Shown in pieces: positions 1-7,902 of a stretch of 64,000 nt of DNA. The DNA lies in NCBI GenBank assembly GCA_045543615.1, contig JAZPXL010000039.1, positions 18,833-82,832 of the forward strand, read 5' to 3'. Both the position numbers and the translations under genes were made by a program. Below the pieces are notes generated by a model. The model was not told the origin of the DNA. It saw only the letters and a program-made list of their open reading frames with translations, and ran no database searches. The DNA is from CAG-390 sp045543615. GTDB taxonomy: Bacteria; Bacillota; Clostridia; Oscillospirales; CAG-272. Each line of letters begins with the position of its first letter. Within the stretch, counting starts at the first letter, position 1.

Positions 1-65
1 TCAAAATTATCTCGAGTGATGGCACACTCTTCCTTGACGAATTTTACTCAAAATACTGCAAATAA
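1..65 (+). CDS. C-terminal end of an upstream gene (partial)
   Basis: An open frame enters the window at its left edge (frame 3) and stops at TAA 63-65. It gives about 20 residues ending in DEFYSKYCK. It ends 17 bases before the next gene, whose AAAAGGA ribosome site lies in the gap, so the two are probably co-transcribed. The fragment is too short to name. A second overlapping frame (16-207) is a shadow of the next gene. Confidence 0.4.
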   Translation, partial: KIISSDGTLFLDEFYSKYCK

Positions 66-82
66 CAAAAGGAATTCTAAAA

Positions 83-1339
83 ATGAATTTTTCAGAAAAA
101 ACTCTGTCTCTGTGTGCAGAGGCAGAGGTAGCACTCAAGGATATATTTTCCGAGATAGACAACACCTCCTATCTTATGACCTGTCGCATTTTGGAGGCCT
201 TCCGTGAGGAAAGAGTCAGCGACTCCTGCTTCGGCACTACAACGGGCTACGGATACGATGACAGAGGACGAGAGGTGCTTGACCGTGTATGGAGTCACGT
301 ATTCGGAACGGAGTGCTCGCTTGTGCGCCACAATTTCGTAAACGGCACACACGCACTCTCGACAGCTCTTTTTGCTTGTCTCAGACCGGGTGACGTTCTT
401 CTCTCAGTTGCAGGCAAGCCCTATGACACGCTTGACGAGGTTATCGGCATTTGGGGCGCAAACGGTGACGGCTCACTTGCAGACTTCGGCGTAAGCTATG
501 CACAGATCGAGCTTACTGCTGAGGGTGGTCTTGACACAGAGGCAATATGCGACTATGTAAGAGCCAATGACAAAGTAAAGGTCGTCTTCATCCAACGCTC
601 AAAGGGATACCTCAATCGCAGAACGCTTGACCCTGACGAGATAAGTGCCGTCACAGATGCAGTTCACGCTATCCGCGAAGGCGTTTATGTTGTAGTTGAC
701 AACTGCTACGGTGAGTTTACGCACGAAAAAGAGCCCCGGGCCGATCTGCTTGTCGGCTCGCTCATTAAAAATCCCGGTGGTGGTATGGCACTCACAGGTG
801 GCTATATCACAGGAAGCGCAAGAGCCGTCGAGCTTGCCTCATACCGTCTGACAACCGTTGGAACGGGTGGCGAGGTCGGAGCTACGCTTGGACAGAACAG
901 AAATATGTTTATGGGCCTTTTCTATGCTCCTCACACTACGGCGGCGGCTCTCAAAACTGCTCATCTTGCAGCATACATTTTTGAGAGAATGGGCTTTGAC
1001 ACATACCCTGTGTGGAGCGAGAAACGCTCTGACATCATCCAGACCGTAATAACACACGATCCCGAGGTGCTCTGCGCATTCTGCCGTGGCATTCAGGCAG
1101 GCTCTCCCGTTGACTCATTCGTAACTCCTGAGCCGTGGGATATGCCGGGCTACAATGATCCCGTCATTATGGCAGCAGGCGCATTCACACAAGGCTCATC
1201 GGTCGAGCTTTCGGCAGACGGCCCTGTGCGTCCTCCCTACACCGTTTATTTCCAGGGTGGACTTACTTATGAAAGTGGTAAGATAGGAATTCTTACAGCG
1301 GCAGATGCCGTTGCAAATTATATAAAGAATCGAGAATAA
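83..1339 (+). CDS. Methionine gamma-lyase family PLP enzyme (aluminium-resistance-protein family)
   Basis: This 418-residue cytosolic fold-type I PLP protein resembles the Met_gamma_lyase family (PF06838), often called aluminium resistance protein in Bacillota. Visible signatures are TTTGYGYDDRGRE near residue 52, the RHNFVNGTHALS segment that should face the cofactor phosphate, and LIKNPGGGMALTGGYI near residues 227-242, whose lysine (about K229) is the expected Schiff-base lysine. Full length is typical for the family. The start is supported by AAAAGGA 8-9 bases upstream. A lipoprotein gene follows after 3 bases, so the two are probably translated together. The family's physiological substrate is poorly defined; C-S lyase activity is inferred from the family only. 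Confidence 0.85.
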   Translation: MNFSEKTLSLCAEAEVALKDIFSEIDNTSYLMTCRILEAFREERVSDSCFGTTTGYGYDDRGREVLDRVWSHVFGTECSLVRHNFVNGTHALSTALFACLRPGDVLLSVAGKPYDTLDEVIGIWGANGDGSLADFGVSYAQIELTAEGGLDTEAICDYVRANDKVKVVFIQRSKGYLNRRTLDPDEISAVTDAVHAIREGVYVVVDNCYGEFTHEKEPRADLLVGSLIKNPGGGMALTGGYITGSARAVELASYRLTTVGTGGEVGATLGQNRNMFMGLFYAPHTTAAALKTAHLAAYIFERMGFDTYPVWSEKRSDIIQTVITHDPEVLCAFCRGIQAGSPVDSFVTPEPWDMPGYNDPVIMAAGAFTQGSSVELSADGPVRPPYTVYFQGGLTYESGKIGILTAADAVANYIKNRE

Positions 1340-1342
1340 AAA

Positions 1343-2020
1343 ATGAAAAAAAGATTTGTTGCAATACTCTCTCTCATAGCAGCTCTGACACTCATTTTTG
1401 TCGGATGCTCGGACGATTCAGCACCCGAGGGCTTCAAAAACGTTGCAAATGAAAATGACGCCTTCTTCCTCTATGTACCTACTACCTGGGTCTCCAATAC
1501 GGCAGGTGGTACGGCCTCGGCTTACTATTCATCAAGCGACACCTCAAATGTTTCTATGACCTGTATGCTTATGTCAAGCGAGCTTATGTCTCTTGATGAT
1601 TACTCCACAAAGTCCGTCGAGTCACTCTCGGCAGTTCTCCCGAATTTCACTCTCGTAGAAAAGACCGAAATTTCGAGTGAGAGCACGACTGCCACCGACA
1701 GCACCACCTCTTCCCCCGATGGTACAGCTTCACCTGCAAGCGAGAGTGAGAGCACCACCACGGCTGATGAGACAACATCTGCTCCGAGCGATGACACAAG
1801 CGCAGAAGAAACAATAAAAACTACCGAAAAGCTTGGTGGCTACGATGCAATCCGCTTTGAGTACACAGCTACTCTTGAGGGCAAAACATATCACTACCTT
1901 CAGGTCGTTGCAGTAAAGAGCGATATGTTCTATCTTCTCACATACACAGCACTTGAAGAGAATTTTGCTAACCATCTCCCCGAGGTTAACGCAATTATAG
2001 GTTACGTTACATTCAAATAA
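1343..2020 (+). CDS. Lipoprotein with Ser/Thr-rich insert, function unknown
   Basis: The 225-residue product has a lipoprotein signal peptide (MKKRF, hydrophobic core, lipobox IFVGC with Cys at about residue 22), so it should be anchored on the outer face of the membrane. The folded part (about residues 30-115 and 165-225) reads like a small alpha/beta domain of the PsbP/DcrB type, with PEGFKNV...FFLYVPTTW at its start; this is a guess from pattern only. A Ser/Thr/Asp-rich, low-complexity stretch of about 50 residues interrupts it. The gene starts 3 bases after the PLP-enzyme gene and is followed after 15 bases by the cysteine desulfurase gene, so it is probably the second gene of an operon. 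Confidence 0.75.
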   Translation: MKKRFVAILSLIAALTLIFVGCSDDSAPEGFKNVANENDAFFLYVPTTWVSNTAGGTASAYYSSSDTSNVSMTCMLMSSELMSLDDYSTKSVESLSAVLPNFTLVEKTEISSESTTATDSTTSSPDGTASPASESESTTTADETTSAPSDDTSAEETIKTTEKLGGYDAIRFEYTATLEGKTYHYLQVVAVKSDMFYLLTYTALEENFANHLPEVNAIIGYVTFK

Positions 2021-2035
2021 TCACAGATACCGAAA

Positions 2036-3184
2036 ATGATTTATCTTGACAACAGCGCAACCACAGCCCTTGCTCCCGAGGTTCTTTCAGAGATGAGTCG
2101 AATCTGGTCATCTCCCGGCAACCCCTCCTCGCTTCACTCAGCAGGGCAGAATGCTCGCCGTGAGCTTGAGCGTGCAAAAAGCTCAATTCTCTCCTCGGCC
2201 TCACTCTCTCCCTCAGCCTTCCTGCCTGTATTCACAGGCTCGGGAAGCGAAGCGAACAACCTCGCCATACGTGGATGCGCAAATGCTAAAACACATTTCG
2301 AATCAAAAAGAATACTCATCTCGGACAGCGAGCATCCCTCGCTTACACGAGCGGCAGAGTCACTCACTTCTTGTGGCTTTGAGGTAGTAAAAATCCCCAC
2401 ACGGGGTGGAGCACTCGACCTTGAGGTGCTCGAGCTTGAGGCAAGGCGAGGCGTTTTCCTCTTCTCCTCAATGCTTGTCAACAACGAAACGGGTGCGATT
2501 TATGATATTAAATCAGCCGCAGAGCTGATTAAATCCATCTCCCCTCTTGCCATAGTCCATTGTGACGCAACACAGGGCTTTATGCGAATCCCTCTCCCGA
2601 AGACCCCGTCCGTCGATTTGATTACTGCCAGCGCACACAAAATCCACGGTCCTGCAGGCGTTGGCGTGCTGTTCGTTCGCCGTGAGCTTATCAAACGCCA
2701 CGCAATCTCGCCCATAATCCTCGGTGGCTCACAGGAGGAAGGAATGAGGGCGGGAACCGAAAACCTTGCGGGAATTGTGGGCTTTGCAAAGGCGGCAGAA
2801 CTGCTGTCCTCTCACTTTGAGGAAAATTTCACGCACCTTTGCTCACTCTCAGAGTATGCCGTAGAGCGAGTCATCGCCGCCGGCGCACGTGTCAATATGC
2901 CCACATCAAAAGCTCCACATATTCTCTCCGTCACGCTTCCAAGAATAAAAAGCCAGACTATGCTCAATCTGCTCTCAGCAGGTGGAGTCTGCGTCTCATC
3001 GGGCTCTGCCTGCTCGTCGAGAAGCAGAAATGTCAGCCCCTCACTCCGTGCGTTTGGTCTTACGGATATGGAAGCTGACTCAACAATTCGTATAAGCTTT
3101 TCGGTAAACAACCAAAAGAGCGATATTGATGCTCTCGGGGAGCTGCTTGCAGGTGGTATTGCAAGACTTGTAAAGATTAAATAG
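2036..3184 (+). CDS. Cysteine desulfurase (NifS/IscS-like)
   Basis: A class V aminotransferase-fold PLP enzyme of 382 residues that should take sulfur from L-cysteine as a protein persulfide for Fe-S cluster or thiolation pathways. Family marks: YLDNSATT at residues 3-10, GNPSSLHSAG near residue 29, the PLP lysine in SAHKIHGPAGVG near residue 200, and the persulfide cysteine in SSGSACSSRSRN near residue 325. No iscU or nifU scaffold gene lies beside it, so the sulfur acceptor cannot be named. It sits third in a run of closely spaced plus-strand genes. The assignment to cysteine desulfurase is strong; the subtype is not resolved. Confidence 0.9.
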   Translation: MIYLDNSATTALAPEVLSEMSRIWSSPGNPSSLHSAGQNARRELERAKSSILSSASLSPSAFLPVFTGSGSEANNLAIRGCANAKTHFESKRILISDSEHPSLTRAAESLTSCGFEVVKIPTRGGALDLEVLELEARRGVFLFSSMLVNNETGAIYDIKSAAELIKSISPLAIVHCDATQGFMRIPLPKTPSVDLITASAHKIHGPAGVGVLFVRRELIKRHAISPIILGGSQEEGMRAGTENLAGIVGFAKAAELLSSHFEENFTHLCSLSEYAVERVIAAGARVNMPTSKAPHILSVTLPRIKSQTMLNLLSAGGVCVSSGSACSSRSRNVSPSLRAFGLTDMEADSTIRISFSVNNQKSDIDALGELLAGGIARLVKIK

Positions 3185-3222
3185 TATATTTAAGCAATAC
3201 AGATACAAGAAAGGAAAAAGCT

Positions 3223-3612
3223 ATGATAAACGGAATTCATCATATAGCACTCAAGGCGTGCGGCATCGAGAACTTTGACGAGCTTGTGCGCTTTTACACA
3301 GAGATACTTGACCTTAAGATAGTTCGCAGTTGGGGCGAGGGCGAGGGCATCGGTATGATGCTTGACACAGGTAGTGGCATTCTCGAAATATTTGCGTCAG
3401 CCAAAGACTGTCCCGGTGAGGGCTCTCTCAGACATCTTGCGTTTGCTGTCGACAGCGTTGACGAGTGTATCGCCGCAGTCAGAGAGGCAGGATATAAGAT
3501 CACAATCGAACCCAAGGACATTGTCATCGCAAGCAATCCTCCCTACCCTGCAAGAATAGGCTTCTGCATAGGCCCTGTCGGTGAGACCGTCGAGTTTTTC
3601 GAGGTTAAATAA
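3223..3612 (+). CDS. VOC (glyoxalase/bleomycin resistance) fold protein
   Basis: A 129-residue single-copy vicinal-oxygen-chelate domain. HHIALKACGIENFDELVRFYTEILDL at the N-terminus and GPVGETVEFFEVK at the C-terminus carry the usual first-strand His and last-strand Glu metal ligands. Proteins of this shape include lactoylglutathione lyases, epimerases and dioxygenases, so the substrate is unknown. GAAAGGA lies 9 bases before ATG. A strong bidirectional terminator follows the stop codon and ends this four- to five-gene run. Confidence 0.8.
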   Translation: MINGIHHIALKACGIENFDELVRFYTEILDLKIVRSWGEGEGIGMMLDTGSGILEIFASAKDCPGEGSLRHLAFAVDSVDECIAAVREAGYKITIEPKDIVIASNPPYPARIGFCIGPVGETVEFFEVK

Positions 3613-3618
3613 AGCATA

Positions 3619-3649
3619 AAAAAACCGTTGCATAGCGCAACGGTTTTTT
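3619..3649. terminator. Bidirectional rho-independent terminator
   Basis: A perfect 13-bp stem (AAAAAACCGTTGC with its complement) encloses a 5-base loop and ends in a T-run. It lies between two convergent genes and has A/T runs on both sides, so it can serve both strands. Confidence 0.9.
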
Positions 3650-3659
3650 CTGTTTTTGC

Positions 3660-3896
3660 TTACTCAGCGTCAGCGATCTCATCAAGCTCTTCGATCTCGA
3701 TCTCGTCACCGAAATCATCATCGAGGCAGTAATCGTCGCAGTCGCAGCAATCGCAAATTTCGTCATTCTTGCGGCACTTTGCGTAGAGAGCGTAAATAAT
3801 AGCTCCAACGGCAGCAATACCGGCAATAATACCAAGAGTAATGCCTACTATTTTCCAATAGTTGGGCTTCTCAACTTTTTTCTGAAAAAGACTCAT
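3660..3896 (-). CDS. Small single-span membrane protein with acidic Cys-rich tail
   Basis: A 78-residue protein with a short basic N-terminus (MSLFQKKVEKPNYWK), one membrane segment at about residues 15-40 (IVGITLGIIAGIAAVGAIIYALY), then a tail that begins CRKNDEICDCCDCDDYC and continues with Asp/Glu-rich sequence. Six cysteines fall within about 20 residues, next to at least 15 acidic residues, which suggests metal binding or a disulfide knot; this is inference. No family is recognised. It is monocistronic, with its own promoter (3931-3958) and the ribosome site CGGAGG about 10 bases upstream of ATG. The strong translation signals support it as real. Confidence 0.75.
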   Translation of the reverse strand: MSLFQKKVEKPNYWKIVGITLGIIAGIAAVGAIIYALYAKCRKNDEICDCCDCDDYCLDDDFGDEIEIEELDEIADAE

Positions 3897-3930
3897 TTTA
3901 ATTTCCTCCGTTTAAAATTTTTACATCTAT

Positions 3931-3958
3931 AGTATATCATAATTTTTGAGAAAAGCAA
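3931..3958 (-). promoter_or_regulatory. Sigma-A-type promoter for the Cys-rich membrane protein
   Basis: On the minus strand TTGCTT and TATACT are separated by 16 bases, about 40 bases upstream of the start codon at 3896. Confidence 0.6.
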
Positions 3959-4101
3959 CACTTTTTTTGAGAAAATACAAAAAAATTTTTGGATACTCAA
4001 GTTTTAATTGGTATATTATATATCTTTTTTAAAAAAACTATTTATTTTTCCTTAAAAATGTGCTACAATTGATACGTTAATCACATTTTGGGAGGGAGCT
4101 T

Positions 4102-4920
4102 ATGACATACAAACAGGCCGTACTCGCACTGCGAGAGGTCGGTATAGAGGATGCCGAAACCGAAGCCGCAATACTCTTCGAGCATTACACCTCAATACCA
4201 CCCCATTCCCTGCCCTACCGAACAGATGAGGATGTCATAAGCGATAAGCTTGACGGTGCGCTTATGCGCCGTCTTGCCCGTGAGCCACTTCAGTATATCA
4301 TAGGCAAATCTACGTTTTACGGACTTGAGTTTGCCCTGAACGCTGACTGCCTCTGCCCTCGCCCCGACACAGAGCTTATAGTCGAGCTTGCAGTAAAGCA
4401 TCTGCCACCAAACGCCGTGTTCTGCGACATCGGCACAGGTAGTGGTGCTATTGCAGTATCGGTGCTGTCTGTGCGAGCTGACACAAAAGCATACGCACTT
4501 GATATAAGCCCCGAGGCTCTCTGTGTGGCAACAGAAAACGCAAAAAGCAACGGTGTGGGTGAGCGTTTCGTCCCAGTTTTAGCAGATATTCTCGCCCCCT
4601 CTCTCCCACCATCTCTCAGCTCGCTCGATGCGATAATTTCAAACCCACCGTATATTCCCTCATCAGAGATCTCATCTCTTTCTCCGGAGGTAAGACAAGA
4701 GCCGCTTCGTGCGCTTGACGGTGGAGAGGACGGACTTGTGTTCTACCGTGAGATCACACGCAAGGCCGAGCATATAATTAAAAATGACGGCTTTATTCTC
4801 TATGAGCTTGGAATTGGAGAGCACATCCCCGTCTCTCGCCTTGCCTCTGCGCTTGGATACAAGCACGAGATCTTCAAGGATCTGTCGGGCGTGGAGCGTG
4901 CAATACTCCTGCGAAAATAA
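4102..4920 (+). CDS. prmC: Peptide chain release factor N5-glutamine methyltransferase
   Basis: A 272-residue SAM-dependent methyltransferase that should methylate the Gln of the GGQ motif in release factors RF1 and RF2. The N-terminal helical domain (about residues 1-75) is followed by the Rossmann methyltransferase domain, with motif I FCDIGTGSGAIAVS near residue 113 and the diagnostic NPPYIPSSEI near residue 180, which binds the target glutamine. Length matches the family. GGGAGGGAG lies 6-8 bases upstream of ATG. It is followed after 54 bases by ddl in the same direction. prfA, the usual neighbour, is not present here. Confidence 0.93.
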   Translation: MTYKQAVLALREVGIEDAETEAAILFEHYTSIPPHSLPYRTDEDVISDKLDGALMRRLAREPLQYIIGKSTFYGLEFALNADCLCPRPDTELIVELAVKHLPPNAVFCDIGTGSGAIAVSVLSVRADTKAYALDISPEALCVATENAKSNGVGERFVPVLADILAPSLPPSLSSLDAIISNPPYIPSSEISSLSPEVRQEPLRALDGGEDGLVFYREITRKAEHIIKNDGFILYELGIGEHIPVSRLASALGYKHEIFKDLSGVERAILLRK

Positions 4921-4974
4921 CGCCATCAACTAATTCACTTTCATCAAAGACTTTAATCGAAAGGCAAAATAAAT

Positions 4975-6015
4975 ATGAAAATTGTTGTTCTTGCCGGGGG
5001 ACTCAGCCCCGAAAGAGACGTTTCTCTCACATCAGGCTCACTCATAGCCTCATCACTCTCAAGAAGTGGTCACGAGGTTCTCCTTCTCGACCTCTATCTC
5101 GGGCTCGACGAAACGCCCGATGATATAACCTCTCTTTTTGAGAAAGGGAAAAGCTACACATACCGTGTTGAATCAACAGAACCCGATCTTGACGCTCTCG
5201 TAGCAAGTGTAGGTGGCAGAAAAGCACCCATAGGCCCGGGCGTTCTCGATGCTTGTAAGGCAGCGGATGTTGTTTTCCTCGCACTTCACGGTGCAATTGG
5301 TGAAAACGGTCAGCTTCAGGCAACTCTCGACTGCCACGGCATCAGCTCTTATACAGGAACGGGATATATTGGCGCACTGCTCTCGATGGATAAGGACATC
5401 TCAAAGAGACTTATGGTCGAGGCAAATGTTCCGACTCCCGAATGGGAATACATCGACACAAAACGAGAGGATGCAGAGTCAGTTGCCGCAAGAGTCGGCC
5501 TTCCCTGCGTTATCAAGCCTGTATCCTGTGGCTCGTCTGTCGGAGTTTCAATAGTTAACACCGCCTCAGAGCTTGCCGATGCAATTAAAGCAGGTGCAAA
5601 ATATGAGCGTTACCTGCTCGCAGAAAAGCTCATAAAGGGACGTGAGCTGACAATAGCAATACTTGACGGAAAGGCATTGCCCCCTGTCGAGATCATCCCG
5701 AAATGTGGATTTTATGATTACAAAAACAAATACCAAAGTGGACTTACAGAGGAGATATGCCCGGCGCATCTAACAGACGAGCAGAACGCAAAGCTTGCAG
5801 AATATGCAGTTGCCGCATTCAAAGCTCTGAGAATGGAGATGTACGGCAGAGCAGATTTTATGCTCGCTGAGGACGGACAGTTCTATTGCCTTGAGGTGAA
5901 CGCTCTTCCGGGTATGACCCCCACCTCGCTTCTGCCCCAGGAGGCTGCGGCTGACGGAATCGACTATGACGCTCTGTGCGAAAAGCTCGCGCTTATGGCG
6001 TACGCCAAAAAGTAA
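4975..6015 (+). CDS. ddl: D-alanine--D-alanine ligase
   Basis: An ATP-grasp enzyme of 346 residues that joins two D-alanines for peptidoglycan precursor synthesis in the cytosol. Seen: VLAGGLSPERDVSLTSG at the N-terminus, HGAIGENGQLQATLD near residue 104, the ATP-grasp lysine loop PCVIKPVSCGSSVGVS near residue 178, and the metal-binding EVNALPGMTPTSLLPQEA near residue 305. The segment FYDYKNKYQSG in the omega loop has the Tyr/Lys pattern of D-Ala-D-Ala rather than D-Ala-D-lactate ligases, as far as can be judged by eye. The ribosome site (AAAGG) is only moderate. Confidence 0.93.
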   Translation: MKIVVLAGGLSPERDVSLTSGSLIASSLSRSGHEVLLLDLYLGLDETPDDITSLFEKGKSYTYRVESTEPDLDALVASVGGRKAPIGPGVLDACKAADVVFLALHGAIGENGQLQATLDCHGISSYTGTGYIGALLSMDKDISKRLMVEANVPTPEWEYIDTKREDAESVAARVGLPCVIKPVSCGSSVGVSIVNTASELADAIKAGAKYERYLLAEKLIKGRELTIAILDGKALPPVEIIPKCGFYDYKNKYQSGLTEEICPAHLTDEQNAKLAEYAVAAFKALRMEMYGRADFMLAEDGQFYCLEVNALPGMTPTSLLPQEAAADGIDYDALCEKLALMAYAKK

Positions 6016-6067
6016 GCTGCAAAACGCAAAAAAATTCCAAAAGAGCGCATTTTTTTGGGTTTTCCTA

Positions 6068-6096
6068 TTGCAATTTGATAAAAAATCTCTTATAAT
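6068..6096 (+). promoter_or_regulatory. Promoter of the GMP synthase gene
   Basis: TTGCAA and TATAAT with a 17-base spacer, 45 bases before the ATG at 6141. The leader is short and leaves no room for a purine riboswitch. Confidence 0.75.
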
Positions 6097-6140
6097 ATAT
6101 TATTATTTTTAATACCAAAGCTTCGCATCGGAGGTGCAAA

Positions 6141-7121
6141 ATGGATAGCAATGTAAGACCGCAGAATATGGAAAGAATCACAAATTTCACTCTCGCTCAG
6201 AGCTTTATTGACGAGCAGGTGAGCGCAATCAGAGAACAGGTTGGAGACAGAGGAGTTCTTCTCGCACTTTCGGGAGGAGTTGACAGCTCCGTTGTTGCTG
6301 CCCTGCTTATTAAGGCAATAGGCAAACAGCTTGTATGCGTACACGTCAACCACGGACTTATGCGCAAGGGCGAAAGCGAGCAGGTAATCGAAGTGTTCGG
6401 TCGCCAGCTTGACGCAAATCTTGTATACGTTGACGCAACAGACCGTTTTCTCGATAAGCTCGTTGGCATCGCCGACCCCGAACAGAAGAGAAAAATTATA
6501 GGCGGTGAGTTTATCCGTGTGTTTGAGGAAGAAGCACGTAAGCTTGACGGCATCGACTTTCTCGCGCAGGGCACAATATATCCCGATATACTCGAAAGTG
6601 ACGGCGTAAAAGCTCATCACAACGTTGGCGGTCTTCCTGAGGATCTCAAGTTTGAGCTTGTAGAGCCTGTAAAGCTCCTTTATAAAGACGAGGTCAGAGT
6701 TGTAGGCGAAGCACTCGGTCTTCCTCACGCAATGGTATACCGTCAGCCGTTCCCCGGCCCCGGACTTGGCGTCCGTTGCCTCGGTGCAATAACAAGGGAC
6801 AGACTTGCCGCTCTTCGTGAAGCTGATGCAATACTCAGAGAAGAGTTTGACAAATCAGGACTTGCAGAAAAGGTATGGCAGTATTTTATAGCTGTACCCG
6901 ATTTCAAGAGCGTTGGCGTAAAGGACGGCAAGAGATATGAGGGCTGGCCTGCCAACATTCGTGCGGTAAACACTACCGATGCGATGAGCGCAACCATAGA
7001 GGAAATTCCCTATGCACTTCTCCACCATATAACAGACCGTATAACACACGAGGTCGACGGCATCAACCGTGTCCTTTTAGACCTTACACCCAAGCCCATC
7101 GGAACAATTGAGTGGGAATAA
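6141..7121 (+). CDS. guaA: GMP synthase, ATP-pyrophosphatase subunit only (no amidotransferase domain)
   Basis: The 326-residue protein covers the ATP-pyrophosphatase and dimerisation parts of GMP synthase, which adenylates XMP and aminates it to GMP. It carries the PP-loop LSGGVDSSVVAALL near residue 45, the FLAQGTIYPDILES motif, and the C-terminal RQPFPGPGLGVRCLG and LLDLTPKPIGTIEWE blocks. Usual bacterial GuaA is about 510 residues and begins with a class I glutamine amidotransferase domain; that domain is missing, and the 125 bases upstream hold only a promoter. The gene therefore resembles the two-subunit archaeal arrangement (GuaAb). A separate glutaminase subunit elsewhere, or use of free ammonia, is inferred. 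A strong terminator follows. Confidence 0.92.
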   Translation: MDSNVRPQNMERITNFTLAQSFIDEQVSAIREQVGDRGVLLALSGGVDSSVVAALLIKAIGKQLVCVHVNHGLMRKGESEQVIEVFGRQLDANLVYVDATDRFLDKLVGIADPEQKRKIIGGEFIRVFEEEARKLDGIDFLAQGTIYPDILESDGVKAHHNVGGLPEDLKFELVEPVKLLYKDEVRVVGEALGLPHAMVYRQPFPGPGLGVRCLGAITRDRLAALREADAILREEFDKSGLAEKVWQYFIAVPDFKSVGVKDGKRYEGWPANIRAVNTTDAMSATIEEIPYALLHHITDRITHEVDGINRVLLDLTPKPIGTIEWE

Positions 7122-7125
7122 GAAA

Positions 7126-7162
7126 AAAAGCAACAGAAGCCCGGGGCTTCTGTTGCTTTTGT
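7126..7162 (+). terminator. Rho-independent terminator after the GMP synthase gene
   Basis: A long GC-rich palindrome centred on CCCGGGG with arms GCAACAGAAGCC and the complement, followed by TTTTGTTTTG. Confidence 0.9.
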
Positions 7163-7260
7163 TTTGTCGCCTTGCGATCTATACGGCTTCTTAATTTGTC
7201 AAAAATGCACACACTTTCAGGGTAAAATAGTTAACAATTTGTAACTATTTCCCTGTGCTC

Positions 7261-7290
7261 TTGACAATTTACATTACATAGTGTTACAAT
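7261..7290 (+). promoter_or_regulatory. Promoter of the DUF5071-like gene
   Basis: TTGACA and TACAAT with an 18-base spacer, about 65 bases upstream of the ATG at 7356. Confidence 0.65.
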
Positions 7291-7355
7291 ATTATTGGGA
7301 TAAAATAACATACGGATGTATAAAAAACGAAAACAAAAATATGGGATAAATTGAT

Positions 7356-7796
7356 ATGAACGATATACAAAGCATCTACAAAATGCTGAACTGGGAAAAC
7401 AGTGCTGAAATTCAATCAGAGGGATTGAGGCTTGCAAAAGAAATTGAAGATTTATCTTTATTGATTCTACCACCTGCACCGCCATCTGTTTGGGAATGCT
7501 GTGCCCAAGTTTTGTATGAAAAAACAGACGATGTTTTAGAGCCATATCTTGATAGTCTTTTGGAATGGTTACAGGACTTGAATTGGCCCGGAGCGTTGAC
7601 TATATTGGATAGATTAAAGGTCTTTTCAGGAAAAAAACTAAAAAAACCTTTTATTGATCATTTTACCTATGCCATAAATTTAAATAATGATGAGGGATTG
7701 TTTTGGTTAGATAACTTATCGGAATTACTTGATAATGAAGAATTAAAAGCAGAACTTCCAATGTCAATTATAACAGCTTTGAAAAAACACTATTAA
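7356..7796 (+). CDS. DUF5071-like protein
   Basis: A soluble, acidic 146-residue protein. The segment LEPYLDSLLEWLQDLNWPGALTI (about residues 62-84) matches my memory of the DUF5071 family, in which a helical repeat carries a conserved LEWLQDxNWP motif; function of the family is unknown. The gene is clearly more A+T-rich than the housekeeping genes to its left and has no clear Shine-Dalgarno sequence (GGGATAAATTGAT before ATG). Together with the next gene it may be a transferred segment. It has its own promoter and no visible terminator before the lipoprotein gene 106 bases downstream, so read-through is possible. Confidence 0.7.
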   Translation: MNDIQSIYKMLNWENSAEIQSEGLRLAKEIEDLSLLILPPAPPSVWECCAQVLYEKTDDVLEPYLDSLLEWLQDLNWPGALTILDRLKVFSGKKLKKPFIDHFTYAINLNNDEGLFWLDNLSELLDNEELKAELPMSIITALKKHY

Positions 7797-7902
7797 TTTT
7801 TTTGAGGTATGATGGCATCCAATTGATGAAATGAGACGAATTGAAAAAAGTCAAAAGAAAGCCGAATGATAGCTAAAGCCACGATGAGAAAGGAGCTTAA
7901 AA

